Positions 24,532-33,821 of a DNA stretch of 37,665 nt are shown one piece after another. The stretch is taken from NCBI RefSeq assembly GCF_009758175.1, contig NZ_WRPM01000099.1, positions 1 to 37,665 of the forward strand. The letters are read 5' to 3'. The position numbers and the translations under genes were made by a program. The first letter of the stretch is position 1. Each line of letters starts with the position of its first letter. A model generated the notes under the pieces. It had not been told where the DNA came from, did no database searches, and saw only the letters and a list, made by a program, of their open reading frames with translations. The stretch comes from Nesterenkonia alkaliphila. Its GTDB lineage: Bacteria; Actinomycetota; Actinomycetes; Actinomycetales; Micrococcaceae.

Positions 24532-25467
24532 GTGCTAGCGATCGTATGCCCAGGACAGGGTTCACAGACACCAGGAATGCTGCAGCCGTGGTTGGAGTTC
24601 GACCAGGCGGCCGATCATCTGTCCCGCTACGCCGAGTTCTCCGGGACCGACCTCATCGCCCATGGCACGCAGGCCGATGAGCAGACCATCCGCGATACCG
24701 CAGTGGCCCAGCCGCTGCTCGCCGCAGCTGCCCTGATCTCCGCGGGAGCTCTGGGCCTGACCCCGGATAAGCTGTCCGCACACGGGGGCTCCGTAGTGAT
24801 CGCCGGACACTCAGTGGGCGAGCTGCCCGCCGCAGCCCTGGCCGGAGTGCTCAGCGACCAGTCCGCAATGGAGCTGATCGGAGTCCGCGGACGAGCCATG
24901 GCCGAGGCCGCAGCCGCCGAGCCCACCGGCATGGCTGCCGTGCTCGGCGGAGCCGAGGAAGAAGTTCTCGAAGCCATCCGCGAAGCCGGACTCTCCCCAG
25001 CCAATGTCAACGGTGCAGGCCAGATCGTGGCCGCCGGAGCCCAAGCAGCGCTGGGCGAACTGGCCGGGAACCCACCGGCCAAAGCGCGGGTGATCCCGCT
25101 GAAGGTCGCCGGAGCCTTCCACACCCAGTACATGGCAACGGCGCAGCAGAAGCTCGCCGAAGCTGCCGCCGCGGTGACCCCGGCCGAACCAGTCGCCGCC
25201 CTGCTCTCCAACCGGGACGGAGCTCAGGTCAGCGCCGGGTCCGAGGTGCTCGAGCGGATCGTCGGCCAGATCACCCGCCCGGTGCGCTGGGACGCCTGCA
25301 TGGAGACCATGCGGCAGGCTGGTGTCACCGGCATCCTGGAACTGCTGCCCGGAGGGACACTCACCGGACTGGCCAAACGCGGACTCAAAGGCACCGAGAC
25401 CCTGGCCGTGAAGACCCCGGCTGACCTGGAAGCCGCCCACGAGTTCATCGCCGAACACACCGCCTGA
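24532..25467 (+). CDS. fabD: malonyl-CoA:ACP transacylase
   Basis: 311 residues, GTG start at 24532 with GGGAAGG about nine bases upstream. FabD transfers malonyl groups from CoA to acyl carrier protein for type II fatty acid synthesis. Visible are the N-terminal IVCPGQGSQTPGML, the nucleophile elbow GHSVGELPAAALAG with the catalytic serine, the malonyl-binding arginine in RGRAMAEAA, and the catalytic histidine in GAFHTQYM. It is the first gene of the fab operon, with fabH 17 bases downstream. Confidence 0.97.
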   Translation: MLAIVCPGQGSQTPGMLQPWLEFDQAADHLSRYAEFSGTDLIAHGTQADEQTIRDTAVAQPLLAAAALISAGALGLTPDKLSAHGGSVVIAGHSVGELPAAALAGVLSDQSAMELIGVRGRAMAEAAAAEPTGMAAVLGGAEEEVLEAIREAGLSPANVNGAGQIVAAGAQAALGELAGNPPAKARVIPLKVAGAFHTQYMATAQQKLAEAAAAVTPAEPVAALLSNRDGAQVSAGSEVLERIVGQITRPVRWDACMETMRQAGVTGILELLPGGTLTGLAKRGLKGTETLAVKTPADLEAAHEFIAEHTA

Positions 25468-25483
25468 GAACTGAGAGCACACC

Positions 25484-26536
25484 GTGACCGCAACCCTGAC
25501 CCCCACCACCACCGTCCACGCCACCGCCGTATTGGGCCTGGGCGTCTACCGCCCCTCGATCGTGGTGGACAATGAGCAGATCTGCCAGTGGATCGACTCC
25601 TCCGACGAGTGGATCCGGCAGCGCACCGGCATCGTCACCCGGCACCGCGCCCCCGCCGATGTCTCTGTCGTGGACATGGCCGAGGCCGCTGCCCTGGAGG
25701 CGCTGCGGGATGCCGGCACCGACCCCTCCGAGATCGGAGCAGTGCTGGTCTCCACAGTCACCCACCCCTATCAGACGCCCTCGGCCGCCGCCGACCTGGC
25801 CGCCCGGCTGGGCAGCACCCCGGCTGCCGCCTATGACATCTCCGCAGCCTGCGCCGGCTACTGCTACGGCATCGGTCAGGCTGACGCGCTGGTCCGTGCC
25901 GGGCATGCGGAGAAGGTTCTGGTAGTAGGAGTGGAGAAACTCTCCGACGTCATCGACAACCATGAACGCACTATCAGCTTCCTGCTCGGTGACGGGGCTG
26001 GGGCCGTCGTCGTCGGCCCCTCTGAGGAGCCCGGCATCTCTGCCTCTATCCTGGGCTCCAATGGTGAGAAATGGGGTGCCATCACCATGGACAGCTCACT
26101 GCTGGACCTGCGCGACGCCCTCTCCGCGGCCCGGGGCACCGGAGACGCCACTGCGCTGCTGGACCCGGAGCAGAAGCCCTGGCCCACTCTGCGCCAGGAC
26201 GGTCAGACGGTTTTCCGCTGGGCAGTCTGGGAGATGGCCAAGGTGGCCAAACAGGCCCTGGACAAAGCTGGCATCAGTGCGGGGGACCTCGCCGCCTTTG
26301 TCCCGCACCAAGCCAATATCCGGATCATCGACGAGCTGGCCAAACAGCTGAAACTGCCGGAGCATGTGCTCATCGGCCGCGATATCACCGATGCTGGAAA
26401 CACCTCCGCCGCATCCATTCCTTTGGCCCTGCATCGGCTCCGGGCAGAGAATCCCGGCATCTCCGGCGGCCTCGCCCTGCAAATCGGATTCGGCGCCGGC
26501 CTCGTCTACGGCGCCCAAGTCATCCGGATCCCGTAG
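25484..26536 (+). CDS. fabH: beta-ketoacyl-ACP synthase III
   Basis: 350 residues, GTG start. FabH starts fatty acid chains by condensing acyl-CoA with malonyl-ACP. The thiolase-fold catalytic triad is Cys123 (ISAACAGYCYG), His275 (PHQANIRI) and Asn306 (DAGNTSAASIP). WIRQRTGIVTR is the typical CoA-binding loop. In actinobacteria this enzyme often prefers branched primers, which would give iso/anteiso lipids; that is family knowledge, not seen here. Confidence 0.97.
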   Translation: MTATLTPTTTVHATAVLGLGVYRPSIVVDNEQICQWIDSSDEWIRQRTGIVTRHRAPADVSVVDMAEAAALEALRDAGTDPSEIGAVLVSTVTHPYQTPSAAADLAARLGSTPAAAYDISAACAGYCYGIGQADALVRAGHAEKVLVVGVEKLSDVIDNHERTISFLLGDGAGAVVVGPSEEPGISASILGSNGEKWGAITMDSSLLDLRDALSAARGTGDATALLDPEQKPWPTLRQDGQTVFRWAVWEMAKVAKQALDKAGISAGDLAAFVPHQANIRIIDELAKQLKLPEHVLIGRDITDAGNTSAASIPLALHRLRAENPGISGGLALQIGFGAGLVYGAQVIRIP

Positions 26537-26593
26537 GTTAGAGACGCACCATTTTTTCACCACCCACACCGAAACATATGAGAGGAGCCCACA

Positions 26594-26839
26594 GTGGCTG
26601 ATAAGAACGAAATCCTGGCCGGCCTCGCTGAGATCGTCGAGGAGGAGACCGGTCTGGAGACCGAAGAGGTCCAGCTGGACAAGTCCTTCACCGAGGACCT
26701 CGACATCGACTCCATCTCCATGATGACCATCGTGGTCAACGCCGAGGAGAAGTTCGACGTGAAGATCCCCGATGAAGAGGTCAAGAACCTCACCACCGTC
26801 GGCGACGCCGTCGACTACATCGCGAACGCCTCCGCCTGA
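26594..26839 (+). CDS. acpP: acyl carrier protein
   Basis: 81 residues, GTG start with AGGAG upstream. A four-helix acidic carrier protein: the phosphopantetheine attachment serine is Ser40 in EDLDIDSISMM, where most ACPs have DSL. It carries growing acyl chains between the Fab enzymes. It lies between fabH and fabF in the fab operon and is followed by a strong hairpin. Confidence 0.97.
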   Translation: MADKNEILAGLAEIVEEETGLETEEVQLDKSFTEDLDIDSISMMTIVVNAEEKFDVKIPDEEVKNLTTVGDAVDYIANASA

Positions 26840-26871
26840 GGGCCAGGGCATTCGCTTCAGTCTCAGTGCCA

Positions 26872-26894
26872 GTGCGGGGGCTCTGCCCCCGCAC
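26872..26894 (+). terminator. hairpin between acpP and fabF (attenuator or processing element)
   Basis: GTGCGGGGG (26872-26880) and CCCCCGCAC (26886-26894) form a perfect 9-bp stem with a CTCTG loop. A second stem, GCCCGC (26908-26913) with GCGGGC (26925-26930), follows. There is no T-run, so partial termination or mRNA stabilisation that raises acpP over fabF output is likelier than full termination. Confidence 0.5.
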
Positions 26895-26962
26895 ACACGC
26901 ACCAAAGGCCCGCTTGCTCCGCCGGCGGGCACCCCTCGACATCAGCAGCTAGGAAAAAACTC

Positions 26963-28207
26963 ATGTCGCAACGTCTAGTCATCACAGGCCTCGGTGCCAC
27001 CACTCCGCTGGGCGGAGACACGGCCAGCACCTGGCAGGCTGCCTTGGCCGGCACCGCAGGTGCCAGAACCCTGGAGCACGACTGGGTGGCGCAATACGAT
27101 CTTCCAGTCACCTTCGCCGCGGAGGTGGCGGTGGAGCCAGCTGAGGTGCTCTCCCGGCCCGAGACCCGGCGGATGGACCGCTCCACACAGCTCGGCATGG
27201 TCGCGGCCCGTGAGGCCTGGGCCGATGCCGGGCTCCAGGATGCCGCACTTGACGCAGAACGGGTCGCCGTCAGCTTCGCCACCGGTATCGGTGGCGTCTG
27301 GACCCTGCTGAACTCCTGGGACACGCTGCGGGAGAAGGGCCCGCGCCGAGTGCTGCCGATGACCGTGCCGATGCTGATGCCTAACGGAGCGGCGGGTGCG
27401 ATCAGCCTCGAGTTCGGTGCCAAGGCTGGCGGCCGCACTGCAGTCTCCGCCTGCGCCTCCGGAGTGGAGGCGCTCATCATGGCTATGGATCTGCTCCGCA
27501 GCGGGCAGGCCGATATGGTCCTGGCCGGGGGTACCGAAGCAGCCATCCACCCGCTGCCGCTGGCAGCCTTCGCCAATATGCAGGCGCTTTCCCGCCGCAA
27601 TGAGGACCCCGCCGCGGCCTCCCGCCCCTATGATGTGGACCGAGACGGGTTCGTTATGGGAGAGGGAGCTGGCGCACTGATCATCGAGACCGAGGAGCAC
27701 GCCAAAGCCCGCGGAGCCACCGTCTACGCGGAACTGGCCGGCGGGGCAGTCACCTCCGATGCCCATCACATCACCGCCCCGGACCCGGAGGGCATGGGAG
27801 CCAGCCGCGCAGTGCGCAAGGCACTGGCCTCCGCCTCCGCGGAGACCACCGATGTCACCCATGTCAACGCCCATGCGACCTCCACGCCGCTGGGCGATGT
27901 CCCGGAGTATGTGGCGATGAAGTCTGTCTTCGGCAGCCATCTGGACAATGTCTGCGTCTCGGCCACCAAATCACAGACCGGCCACCTGCTCGGTGCCGCC
28001 GGGGCAGTGGAGTCAGTCTTCACCGTCAAGGCACTGGCCGACCGGAAGGCACCGGTCACCATCAACCTGGAAAACCAGGACCCGGAGATCCCGCTCGATG
28101 TGGTGTCCGGGACGCCCCGGGAACTCGGTGAAGGCGACCAGGTAGCAATCTGCTCCAGCTTCGGCTTCGGCGGGCACAACGCCGTGGCGGCATTCAGAAC
28201 CGTCTGA
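26963..28207 (+). CDS. fabF: beta-ketoacyl-ACP synthase II
   Basis: 414 residues, ATG 26963 preceded by an AGGAAAAAA stretch. FabF elongates acyl-ACPs. The catalytic triad of the KAS I/II class is Cys164 (VSACASGVEA), His304 (VNAHATSTPLGD) and His341 (SQTGHLLGAAGA), and the C-terminal SSFGFGGHNAV is present. It closes the fab operon. A hairpin terminator follows 32 bases later and separates it from the convergent aceE. Confidence 0.97.
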   Translation: MSQRLVITGLGATTPLGGDTASTWQAALAGTAGARTLEHDWVAQYDLPVTFAAEVAVEPAEVLSRPETRRMDRSTQLGMVAAREAWADAGLQDAALDAERVAVSFATGIGGVWTLLNSWDTLREKGPRRVLPMTVPMLMPNGAAGAISLEFGAKAGGRTAVSACASGVEALIMAMDLLRSGQADMVLAGGTEAAIHPLPLAAFANMQALSRRNEDPAAASRPYDVDRDGFVMGEGAGALIIETEEHAKARGATVYAELAGGAVTSDAHHITAPDPEGMGASRAVRKALASASAETTDVTHVNAHATSTPLGDVPEYVAMKSVFGSHLDNVCVSATKSQTGHLLGAAGAVESVFTVKALADRKAPVTINLENQDPEIPLDVVSGTPRELGEGDQVAICSSFGFGGHNAVAAFRTV

Positions 28208-28239
28208 TCCAGGCACCGGTCCTAAGACCCAAACAGTAA

Positions 28240-28266
28240 GGGCGCCTCCTCTTTCGAGGGGCGCCC
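28240..28266. terminator. bidirectional hairpin terminator between fabF and aceE
   Basis: GGGCGCC (28240-28246) pairs with GGCGCCC (28260-28266); after a bulged T, CCTC (28248-28251) pairs with GAGG (28256-28259) around a TTTC loop, giving 11 bp in all. It lies between convergent genes and can serve both. Confidence 0.75.
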
Positions 28267-28363
28267 CTACTACTGTGCTGAGTGCAGCTCAGGCATCGCT
28301 TCGCTCACGCCTTTCAATCGCCTCGGAAGACGACGAGCATGCCCGTGTCTTCGCTCGGCTCAA

Positions 28364-31090
28364 TCAGGCATCCCCACCGGTGGTTCCGGAGGTGCCTGCG
28401 TTCACATCGGTCAGGTTGTACTTCTCTATGGCCTGGGCGGCCTTCTTGTTCTTGCCCAGCATCTGCAGAGCACGCACCACCATGGAGTGGCTGTCGATCT
28501 TGAAGTGCCTGCGGGCTGCGGCCCGGGTGTCAGAGAACCCATAACTATCGGCGCCCAGGGTGGCGAACTCATTGGGCACAAACTGGCGGATCTGGTCCGG
28601 AACAGCGGCGTTGTAGTCAGTGGAGGCAACGATCGGGCCCTCCGCCCCTTCCAACTGCTTGGTGACGAAAGGCACCTCAGGCTCACGCTCCGGGTCCAGC
28701 ATGGCCGACTGCTCCACCTGAAGGGCCTGGCGCCGCAGCTCGTTCCAGCTGGTCACACTCCACACATCGGCAGAGACACCCCAGTCGGCGGCCAGCAGCT
28801 CCTGGGCCTCCAGGGCCCAGGGCACGGACACACCGGAGGCCAGCAGCTGGACCTTCTCGCCCTCAGCCTGGCCAGCCTTGAGCTTGTAGATGCCGCCCTT
28901 GACGCCGGCTACGTCCAGATCCTCCGGCTCAGGCAGGTGCTGCACCGGCTCGTTGTACACCGTGAGGTAGTACATGACGTTGTGGTCGCCCTCGTGGTCC
29001 CCGTACATCTCGAACAGCCCGTTCTCAATGATGTGTGCGATCTCGTATCCGAAGGCCGGGTCAAAGTGCTTGACCGCCGGGTTGGTGGCAGCCAGCAGCG
29101 GGGAGTGACCATCGGCGTGCTGCAGCCCCTCACCGGTCAGGGTGGTCCGGCCGGCGGTGGCTCCGATGATGAACCCCCGTGTCATCTGGTCCGCAGCGGC
29201 CCAGAAGGAGTCGCCGGTGCGCTGGAACCCGAACATCGAGTAGAAGATGTAGAACGGGATCATCGGCTCACCGTGGGTGGCGTAGCTGGTGCCCGCAGCG
29301 GTGAACGCTGCGGTGGCCCCGGCCTCGTTGATACCCGGATGCAGCATCACGCCCTGCGGGGACTCCTTATACGCCAACATCAGTTCGCGGTCCACCGAGA
29401 TGTAGTTCTGCCCCTTGGGATTGTAGATCTTGGCGGTGGGGAAGAAGCTGTCCATGCCGAAGGTGCGCGCCTCATCCGGGACGATCGGCACGATCCGCTG
29501 ACCGAAGTCCTTCTCCCGCATCAGGTCCTTCAGCAGGCGCACAAAGGCCATAGTGGTGGCGGCCTTGTTCTTCCCGGAGCCCTTCTTGGCTCCGGCATAG
29601 GCTTTCTCACCCGGCAGCGCAATGGTGTTGGCGGGAACCCGGCGCTCCGGCAGCGGGCCGCCGAGCTCCTTGCGGCGGGCCTGCATGTACTCGATCTCCG
29701 GAGCGTCCTCGCCGGGGTGGTAGTAGGGCACATTGTACGGGTCGGCCTCGATCTGCTCATCGGTGACCGGGATGCGCAGCGTATCGCGGAACCGCTTGAG
29801 GTCCTCCACTGTGAGCTTCTTCATCTGGTGGGTCGCATTGCGCCCCTCAAAGCTCGGTCCCAGCCCATAGCCCTTGATGGTCTGGGCCAGGATTACAGTG
29901 GGCTTCCCGGTGGTCTCCACTGCGGCCTTATAGGCGGCGTAGACCTTCTGGTAGTCGTGGCCGCCGCGCTTGAGGCCCCAGATCTCGTCATCGGACATCT
30001 CCGCGACCAGCTCTTTGGTCTTGGCTGAGCGGCCGAAGAAGTGCTCACGCACAAACTCACCCGATTCGGCCTTATAGGTCTGGTAATCGCCGTCAAGGGT
30101 CTCGTTCATGATCCGGACCAGCTCGCCGGTATCGTCCCTCTCCAGCAGGTGATCCCACTCGCGGCCCCAGAGCACCTTGATCACGTTCCAACCGGCACCG
30201 CGGAAGAAAGCCTCCAGCTCCTGGACGATCTTGCCGTTGCCGCGCACCGGGCCGTCCAGGCGCTGCAGGTTGCAGTTGACCACAAAGTGCAGGTTGTCCA
30301 GCTTCTCATTGGCAGCAAGCTGCAGCAGGCCGCGGGACTCCGGCTCGTCCATCTCACCATCGCCCAGGAACGCCCAGACGTTCTGGTCCGAAGTGTCCTT
30401 GATGCCGCGGTTGTGCAGATAGCGGTTGAACTGGGCCTGGTAGATGGCGTTCATCGGGCCCAGACCCATCGATACGGTGGGGAACTGCCAGAAGTCGGGC
30501 ATCAGCCGCGGGTGCGGGTAGGAGCTCAGCCCATAGGGTGCTTTGGAGGCCTCCTGCCGGAAGCCGTCCAGGTGCTTCTCCGTCAGCCGTCCCTCCAGGT
30601 AGGCGCGGGCATAGTTGCCGGGGGAGGAATGGCCCTGGAAGAAGATCTGGTCCCCGCCGCCGGGATGGTCGGCGCCGCGGAAGAAGTGGTTGTAGCCCAC
30701 CTCGTAAAGGGTGGCCACACCGGCGTAGCTGGAGATGTGCCCACCCACGCCGATCTCCTCGCGCTGGGCCCGGTGCACCATCACCGCAGCGTTCCAGCGC
30801 AGAATCCTGCGGTACTGACGCTCCAGCTCCTCATCCCCGGGGAACTCCGGCTCCTGGTCCACCGGGATGGTGTTGACGTAGTCGGTGGTGGTGACCATCG
30901 GCACCCCGATGGACTTGGCCCCGGCCCGCTGCAGCAGCGCACGGATGATGTACTCGGCGCGTTCGGTGCCGTGAACCTCCACCAGTGAATCCAGCGACTC
31001 GATCCACTCGCTGGTCTCCTCCGGATCCAGATCCGGGAGCTGATCGATCAGTCCGCTGCGGATATGTGATGTCTCTTCGCCAGCGCTCAC
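28364..31090 (-). CDS. aceE: pyruvate dehydrogenase E1 component, homodimeric type
   Basis: 908 residues from GTG 31090, with AAAGG eight bases upstream. The open frame continues upstream to 31627 but that part does not resemble E1. AceE decarboxylates pyruvate with thiamine diphosphate and acetylates the E2 lipoyl group, feeding acetyl-CoA into the TCA cycle and the neighbouring fatty-acid pathway. Visible are [22 protein letters not shown], the ThDP motif [12 protein letters not shown] to [37 protein letters not shown], and the second-half pyrimidine domain ([34 protein letters not shown]). The aceE, DUF3052, ahpE neighbourhood is also found in mycobacteria. Confidence 0.98.
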   Translation of the reverse strand: MSAGEETSHIRSGLIDQLPDLDPEETSEWIESLDSLVEVHGTERAEYIIRALLQRAGAKSIGVPMVTTTDYVNTIPVDQEPEFPGDEELERQYRRILRWNAAVMVHRAQREEIGVGGHISSYAGVATLYEVGYNHFFRGADHPGGGDQIFFQGHSSPGNYARAYLEGRLTEKHLDGFRQEASKAPYGLSSYPHPRLMPDFWQFPTVSMGLGPMNAIYQAQFNRYLHNRGIKDTSDQNVWAFLGDGEMDEPESRGLLQLAANEKLDNLHFVVNCNLQRLDGPVRGNGKIVQELEAFFRGAGWNVIKVLWGREWDHLLERDDTGELVRIMNETLDGDYQTYKAESGEFVREHFFGRSAKTKELVAEMSDDEIWGLKRGGHDYQKVYAAYKAAVETTGKPTVILAQTIKGYGLGPSFEGRNATHQMKKLTVEDLKRFRDTLRIPVTDEQIEADPYNVPYYHPGEDAPEIEYMQARRKELGGPLPERRVPANTIALPGEKAYAGAKKGSGKNKAATTMAFVRLLKDLMREKDFGQRIVPIVPDEARTFGMDSFFPTAKIYNPKGQNYISVDRELMLAYKESPQGVMLHPGINEAGATAAFTAAGTSYATHGEPMIPFYIFYSMFGFQRTGDSFWAAADQMTRGFIIGATAGRTTLTGEGLQHADGHSPLLAATNPAVKHFDPAFGYEIAHIIENGLFEMYGDHEGDHNVMYYLTVYNEPVQHLPEPEDLDVAGVKGGIYKLKAGQAEGEKVQLLASGVSVPWALEAQELLAADWGVSADVWSVTSWNELRRQALQVEQSAMLDPEREPEVPFVTKQLEGAEGPIVASTDYNAAVPDQIRQFVPNEFATLGADSYGFSDTRAAARRHFKIDSHSMVVRALQMLGKNKKAAQAIEKYNLTDVNAGTSGTTGGDA

Positions 31091-31261
31091 AGTGGGCACC
31101 TTTCCGACGTTGTTCTGTGGGCTCCGCGGTGGCAGAGCCCGTTCGAGGTCTTGATCCGGCCTGCATGGGTGGCGGGCGGACCCGGTCTTGGAAGCAACTC
31201 TACCGGTTTCATGTTGTGTCGCACTTCCCGCTCGCCCCCAAATCCGCGTAACGTTAGCTGT

Positions 31262-31699
31262 GTGGGACAGAACAGCCATGCCGCCACGAATGTTGTAGAC
31301 AAGTCCAGCCTGCTGGAGGAGCTCTGCCTCAGCGCCGACGCCCTGGTCCAAGAGATCGGCGCTGACAGCGACGTCGACGATGCGCTCCGTGACGCCCTCG
31401 ACGATCTGCTGGATGAGCCGCTGATCGACGAGGACGAACAAGAGGTGGTCGACGCCGTCCTGCTGTGGTTCCGCGCCGGGGAGGACGATCTCACCGACGC
31501 CCTGCTTGATGCGCTGACCACCCTGGAAGAGGGCGGCATGGTTTGGCTGATGACCCCCCGCTCCGGCCGGGAAGGCTATGTGCCACCTGTGGAGATCCAG
31601 GATGCCGCCACCGACGCCGGTCTGCATGTCACCTCATCGGCCGGGGTGAGCGCGGAGTGGGCAGCCACCCGCCTGGTGCACCGCAAGTCCTGGTCCTGA
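31262..31699 (+). CDS. DUF3052 family protein
   Basis: 145 residues from GTG 31262; no Shine-Dalgarno sequence is seen, and TAACGT ends seven bases before the start, fitting a leaderless mRNA. The sequence [73 protein letters not shown] and the end [16 protein letters not shown] match the actinobacterial DUF3052 family (the mycobacterial member is next to aceE). The protein is very acidic in its first half. Function is unknown. It is divergent from aceE and six bases before ahpE, so the two are probably co-transcribed. Confidence 0.88.
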   Translation: MGQNSHAATNVVDKSSLLEELCLSADALVQEIGADSDVDDALRDALDDLLDEPLIDEDEQEVVDAVLLWFRAGEDDLTDALLDALTTLEEGGMVWLMTPRSGREGYVPPVEIQDAATDAGLHVTSSAGVSAEWAATRLVHRKSWS

Positions 31700-31705
31700 G
31701 CCCCC

Positions 31706-32227
31706 GTGGCGGATAACAACCTACGACGCCGCCCCGCAGCAGGGGAGCCGGCACCCGGCTTCGCTGCCCGCAACCAGTTCGGGGAGACAGTGGAGCTCTC
31801 CGAACTCAGAGGAGCCCGCGGCGTCGTGCTCATGTTCTACCCTTTCGCCTTCAGCCGGGTCTGCGGCTCCGAACTGGCTGAGATCCGGGACCGCTGGGCT
31901 GAGTTCGGCGAGCTGGGTGTGCGGCTGCTGGCGATCAGCTGCGACTCCGTGCACACCCTGCGGGCCTATGCCGAGGAGCTCGCCCGGCAGGGTGGACCAG
32001 ACTCCGGTGCGGTGCCGGTGGAGTTCGATCTGCTCAGCGACTACTGGCCGCACGGGCAGATCGCCCGGTCCTACGGCGCGTTCAACGAGGATCTGGGCTG
32101 CCCCACCCGGGACACCTTTGTCCTGGACGGGCAGCTGAACGTACGTGCTGTGGTCTCGGCAGCCCATACGCAGTCCCGGGACATTCAAGAGCTGCTGGCG
32201 GGGCTGCAGCTGGTGGCCCGCGAGTAG
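31706..32227 (+). CDS. ahpE: peroxiredoxin, AhpE type
   Basis: 173 residues, GTG start six bases after the DUF3052 stop. A thioredoxin-fold peroxiredoxin reducing peroxides with the peroxidatic Cys53 in FYPFAFSRVCGSEL. The usual T-x-x-C triad residue before the cysteine is Ser50 (Thr/Ser are both seen). The ISCDSVHTLRAYAEEL and PHGQIARSYGAFNEDLGCPTRDTFVLD segments are typical of the AhpE group. A further Cys79 and a Cys in GCPTR exist, so one-cysteine chemistry is only probable. The stop codon TAG is also part of the holA -10-like hexamer. Confidence 0.93.
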   Translation: MADNNLRRRPAAGEPAPGFAARNQFGETVELSELRGARGVVLMFYPFAFSRVCGSELAEIRDRWAEFGELGVRLLAISCDSVHTLRAYAEELARQGGPDSGAVPVEFDLLSDYWPHGQIARSYGAFNEDLGCPTRDTFVLDGQLNVRAVVSAAHTQSRDIQELLAGLQLVARE

Positions 32228-32236
32228 GCTGGTGGT

Positions 32237-33235
32237 ATGCCGCCGAGATCTGGGAGCCGAGGGAAAGCCGCCGGAGTTGATTTCCGGACCGTGGAGCCTG
32301 CCCCGCTGATCCTGCTCAAAGGTTCCGAGGACTATGTGGCTACCCGTGCACTGGACCGGGTTAAGGCCGCGCTGAAGGCCCAGCATGCCGCTCTGGAGTA
32401 CACCCGGTTCGATGTCTCAGCGGCAGCCCCGGGGGAGCTGGCCACCCTGGCATCGCCCTCCCTGTTCGGTGAGCCGCGGCTGATCCTGGCCGAGGACCTC
32501 GCCCAGATGAACGATGCCTTCATGGAGGATGCTCTGCGGTTCCTGGCCGAGCCACCCGACCCTGAGGTGACGCTGATCCTCCGGCACTCAGGAGGCAACC
32601 GGGGCAAGAAGCTGGTGGATGCGCTCAGCGCCCGCGGCGTGGTCATCGACTGTGCCCCGGTGAAGTCGGACAGTGACAAGCTGGACTTCGTGCGCCAGGA
32701 GTATCGGGCCGCCGGCCGCAGCGTTGACCCTGAGGCAGCCCGGGCCCTGGTGGCCGCAGCCGGATCCAGCCTCTCGGATCTGGGCAGTGCCTGCCGGCAG
32801 CTGATGCGCGATGTGCCCGGGGATATCACCGCGGAGCATGTGGAGAAGTACTTCGGCGGCCGGGTGGAGGCCACCGCCTTCAAGGTCGCTGACGCCGCCT
32901 TCGAGGGCAGGGCGGAGGCGGCGCTGAGGCTCTACCGGCATGCCATCGCCACCGGAGTCTCACCCGTGGCGGTCACCGCAGCACTGGCGATGAAGGCACG
33001 CCAGATCGCCGCCCTGGTGGACCACCGCGGCTCCCAGGGAGAGTTGGCCCAACGGCTGAAGATGGCGCCCTGGCAGCTGCAGCAGGCCGGGCAGCTGGCA
33101 CGGCGCTGGACCCCGCGGGCGGCCGCCGCCGCTGTAGAAGCGGTGGCGCAGGCCGATGCGGAGGTAAAGGGCGTCTCCCGCACACCGGAGTACGCCGTCG
33201 AGAAGGCGATCGCGGCGGTCTCTGGTAGTATTTAG
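32237..33235 (+). CDS. holA: DNA polymerase III subunit delta
   Basis: 332 residues from ATG 32237. The delta subunit opens the beta clamp within the clamp-loader complex. The features are PLILLKGSEDYVATRALDRV at the N-terminus, ATLASPSLFGEPRLILAEDL, LILRHSGGNRGKKLVDAL and EHVEKYFGGRVEATAFKVADAAFEGR, followed by the C-terminal helical collar. A TAGGCT hexamer (32225-32230) six bases before the ATG and no ribosome site suggest a leaderless start. Its place upstream of rpsT is conserved in actinobacteria. Confidence 0.94.
   Translation: MPPRSGSRGKAAGVDFRTVEPAPLILLKGSEDYVATRALDRVKAALKAQHAALEYTRFDVSAAAPGELATLASPSLFGEPRLILAEDLAQMNDAFMEDALRFLAEPPDPEVTLILRHSGGNRGKKLVDALSARGVVIDCAPVKSDSDKLDFVRQEYRAAGRSVDPEAARALVAAAGSSLSDLGSACRQLMRDVPGDITAEHVEKYFGGRVEATAFKVADAAFEGRAEAALRLYRHAIATGVSPVAVTAALAMKARQIAALVDHRGSQGELAQRLKMAPWQLQQAGQLARRWTPRAAAAAVEAVAQADAEVKGVSRTPEYAVEKAIAAVSGSI
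33223..33231 (+). promoter_or_regulatory. extended -10 promoter upstream of rpsT
   Basis: TGGTAGTAT is an extended -10 (TGn plus TAGTAT) at the end of holA; no good -35 is seen. It would give rpsT a leader of about 210 bases that includes a GGTGTG/CACACC stem (33327-33332 with 33349-33354). Confidence 0.4.
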
Positions 33236-33447
33236 AGCTAGTGTCTGCGGTCCGGACGGGCCGCGCACTGCCTGACGACGGCATCAGCACGCCCCAGCTC
33301 ATGGGCCCCTCTACCTGAAGAGCCGGGGTGTGAATCGCCAAGGTGCCCCACACCACTGAACTTTCCGCCGTCGGAGGTGTGCCCGCGAGGGCCGCTGCAC
33401 AGGCAGTGCTGATCATGACAAGCACAACAAGCTAAAGGAAACCACCT

Positions 33448-33708
33448 GTGGCAAACATCAAGTCCCAGAAGAAGCGCATCCTCACCAATGAGAAGCGCCG
33501 GCAGCGCAACCAGGCTGTGAAGTCTGAGCTGAAGACCGCTGTGAAGAAGGTTCGCAAGGCCGTGGCCTCCGGCGATAAGGATGCCGCCGCCACCGCTCAG
33601 CGCGAGGCCTCCCGCAAGCTGGATAAGGCCGTGTCCAAGGGCGTGATCCACAAGAACCAGGCCGCCAACCGCAAGTCCGGCCTGGCGCACCTGGTGCAGT
33701 CCCTGTAG
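33448..33708 (+). CDS. rpsT: 30S ribosomal protein S20
   Basis: 86 residues, GTG start with AAAGGA eight bases upstream. Very basic helical protein with the family start [29 protein letters not shown] and end [23 protein letters not shown]20 binds 16S rRNA early in small-subunit assembly. The 212-base stretch before it has no gene and probably is its leader. A hairpin terminator follows. Confidence 0.97.
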   Translation: MANIKSQKKRILTNEKRRQRNQAVKSELKTAVKKVRKAVASGDKDAAATAQREASRKLDKAVSKGVIHKNQAANRKSGLAHLVQSL

Positions 33709-33736
33709 CACCACTGCTCTGCTTCACCACGGCCGG

Positions 33737-33764
33737 GGCCTCGCACGTGACCGCGTGCGGGGCC
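33737..33764 (+). terminator. hairpin terminator of rpsT
   Basis: GGCCTCGCACG (33737-33747) pairs with CGTGCGGGGCC (33754-33764), 11 bp with one T-G pair, loop TGACCG. Only TT follows, so it is a GC-rich actinobacterial-type terminator just before a TATGAT hexamer that may be the lepA -10. Confidence 0.65.
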
Positions 33765-33821
33765 TTCGCCGTATGATGGAGCCCTGACTCTGCCCGCCGA
33801 CTGAAGGACCAAGCCAAGCCC

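Noticed and set aside
28487-30028. 513-codon plus-strand frame across aceE
   Set aside because: Antisense shadow of a well-conserved pyruvate dehydrogenase.
31293-31309. Third TTGTAGA half-site, inside DUF3052
   Set aside because: The right arm (GTCCAGC) does not match the palindrome and it lies within coding sequence.
31091-31627. N-terminal extension of aceE by up to 179 codons
   Set aside because: It overlaps the divergent DUF3052 gene and does not look like E1; GTG 31090 with AAAGG gives the usual length.
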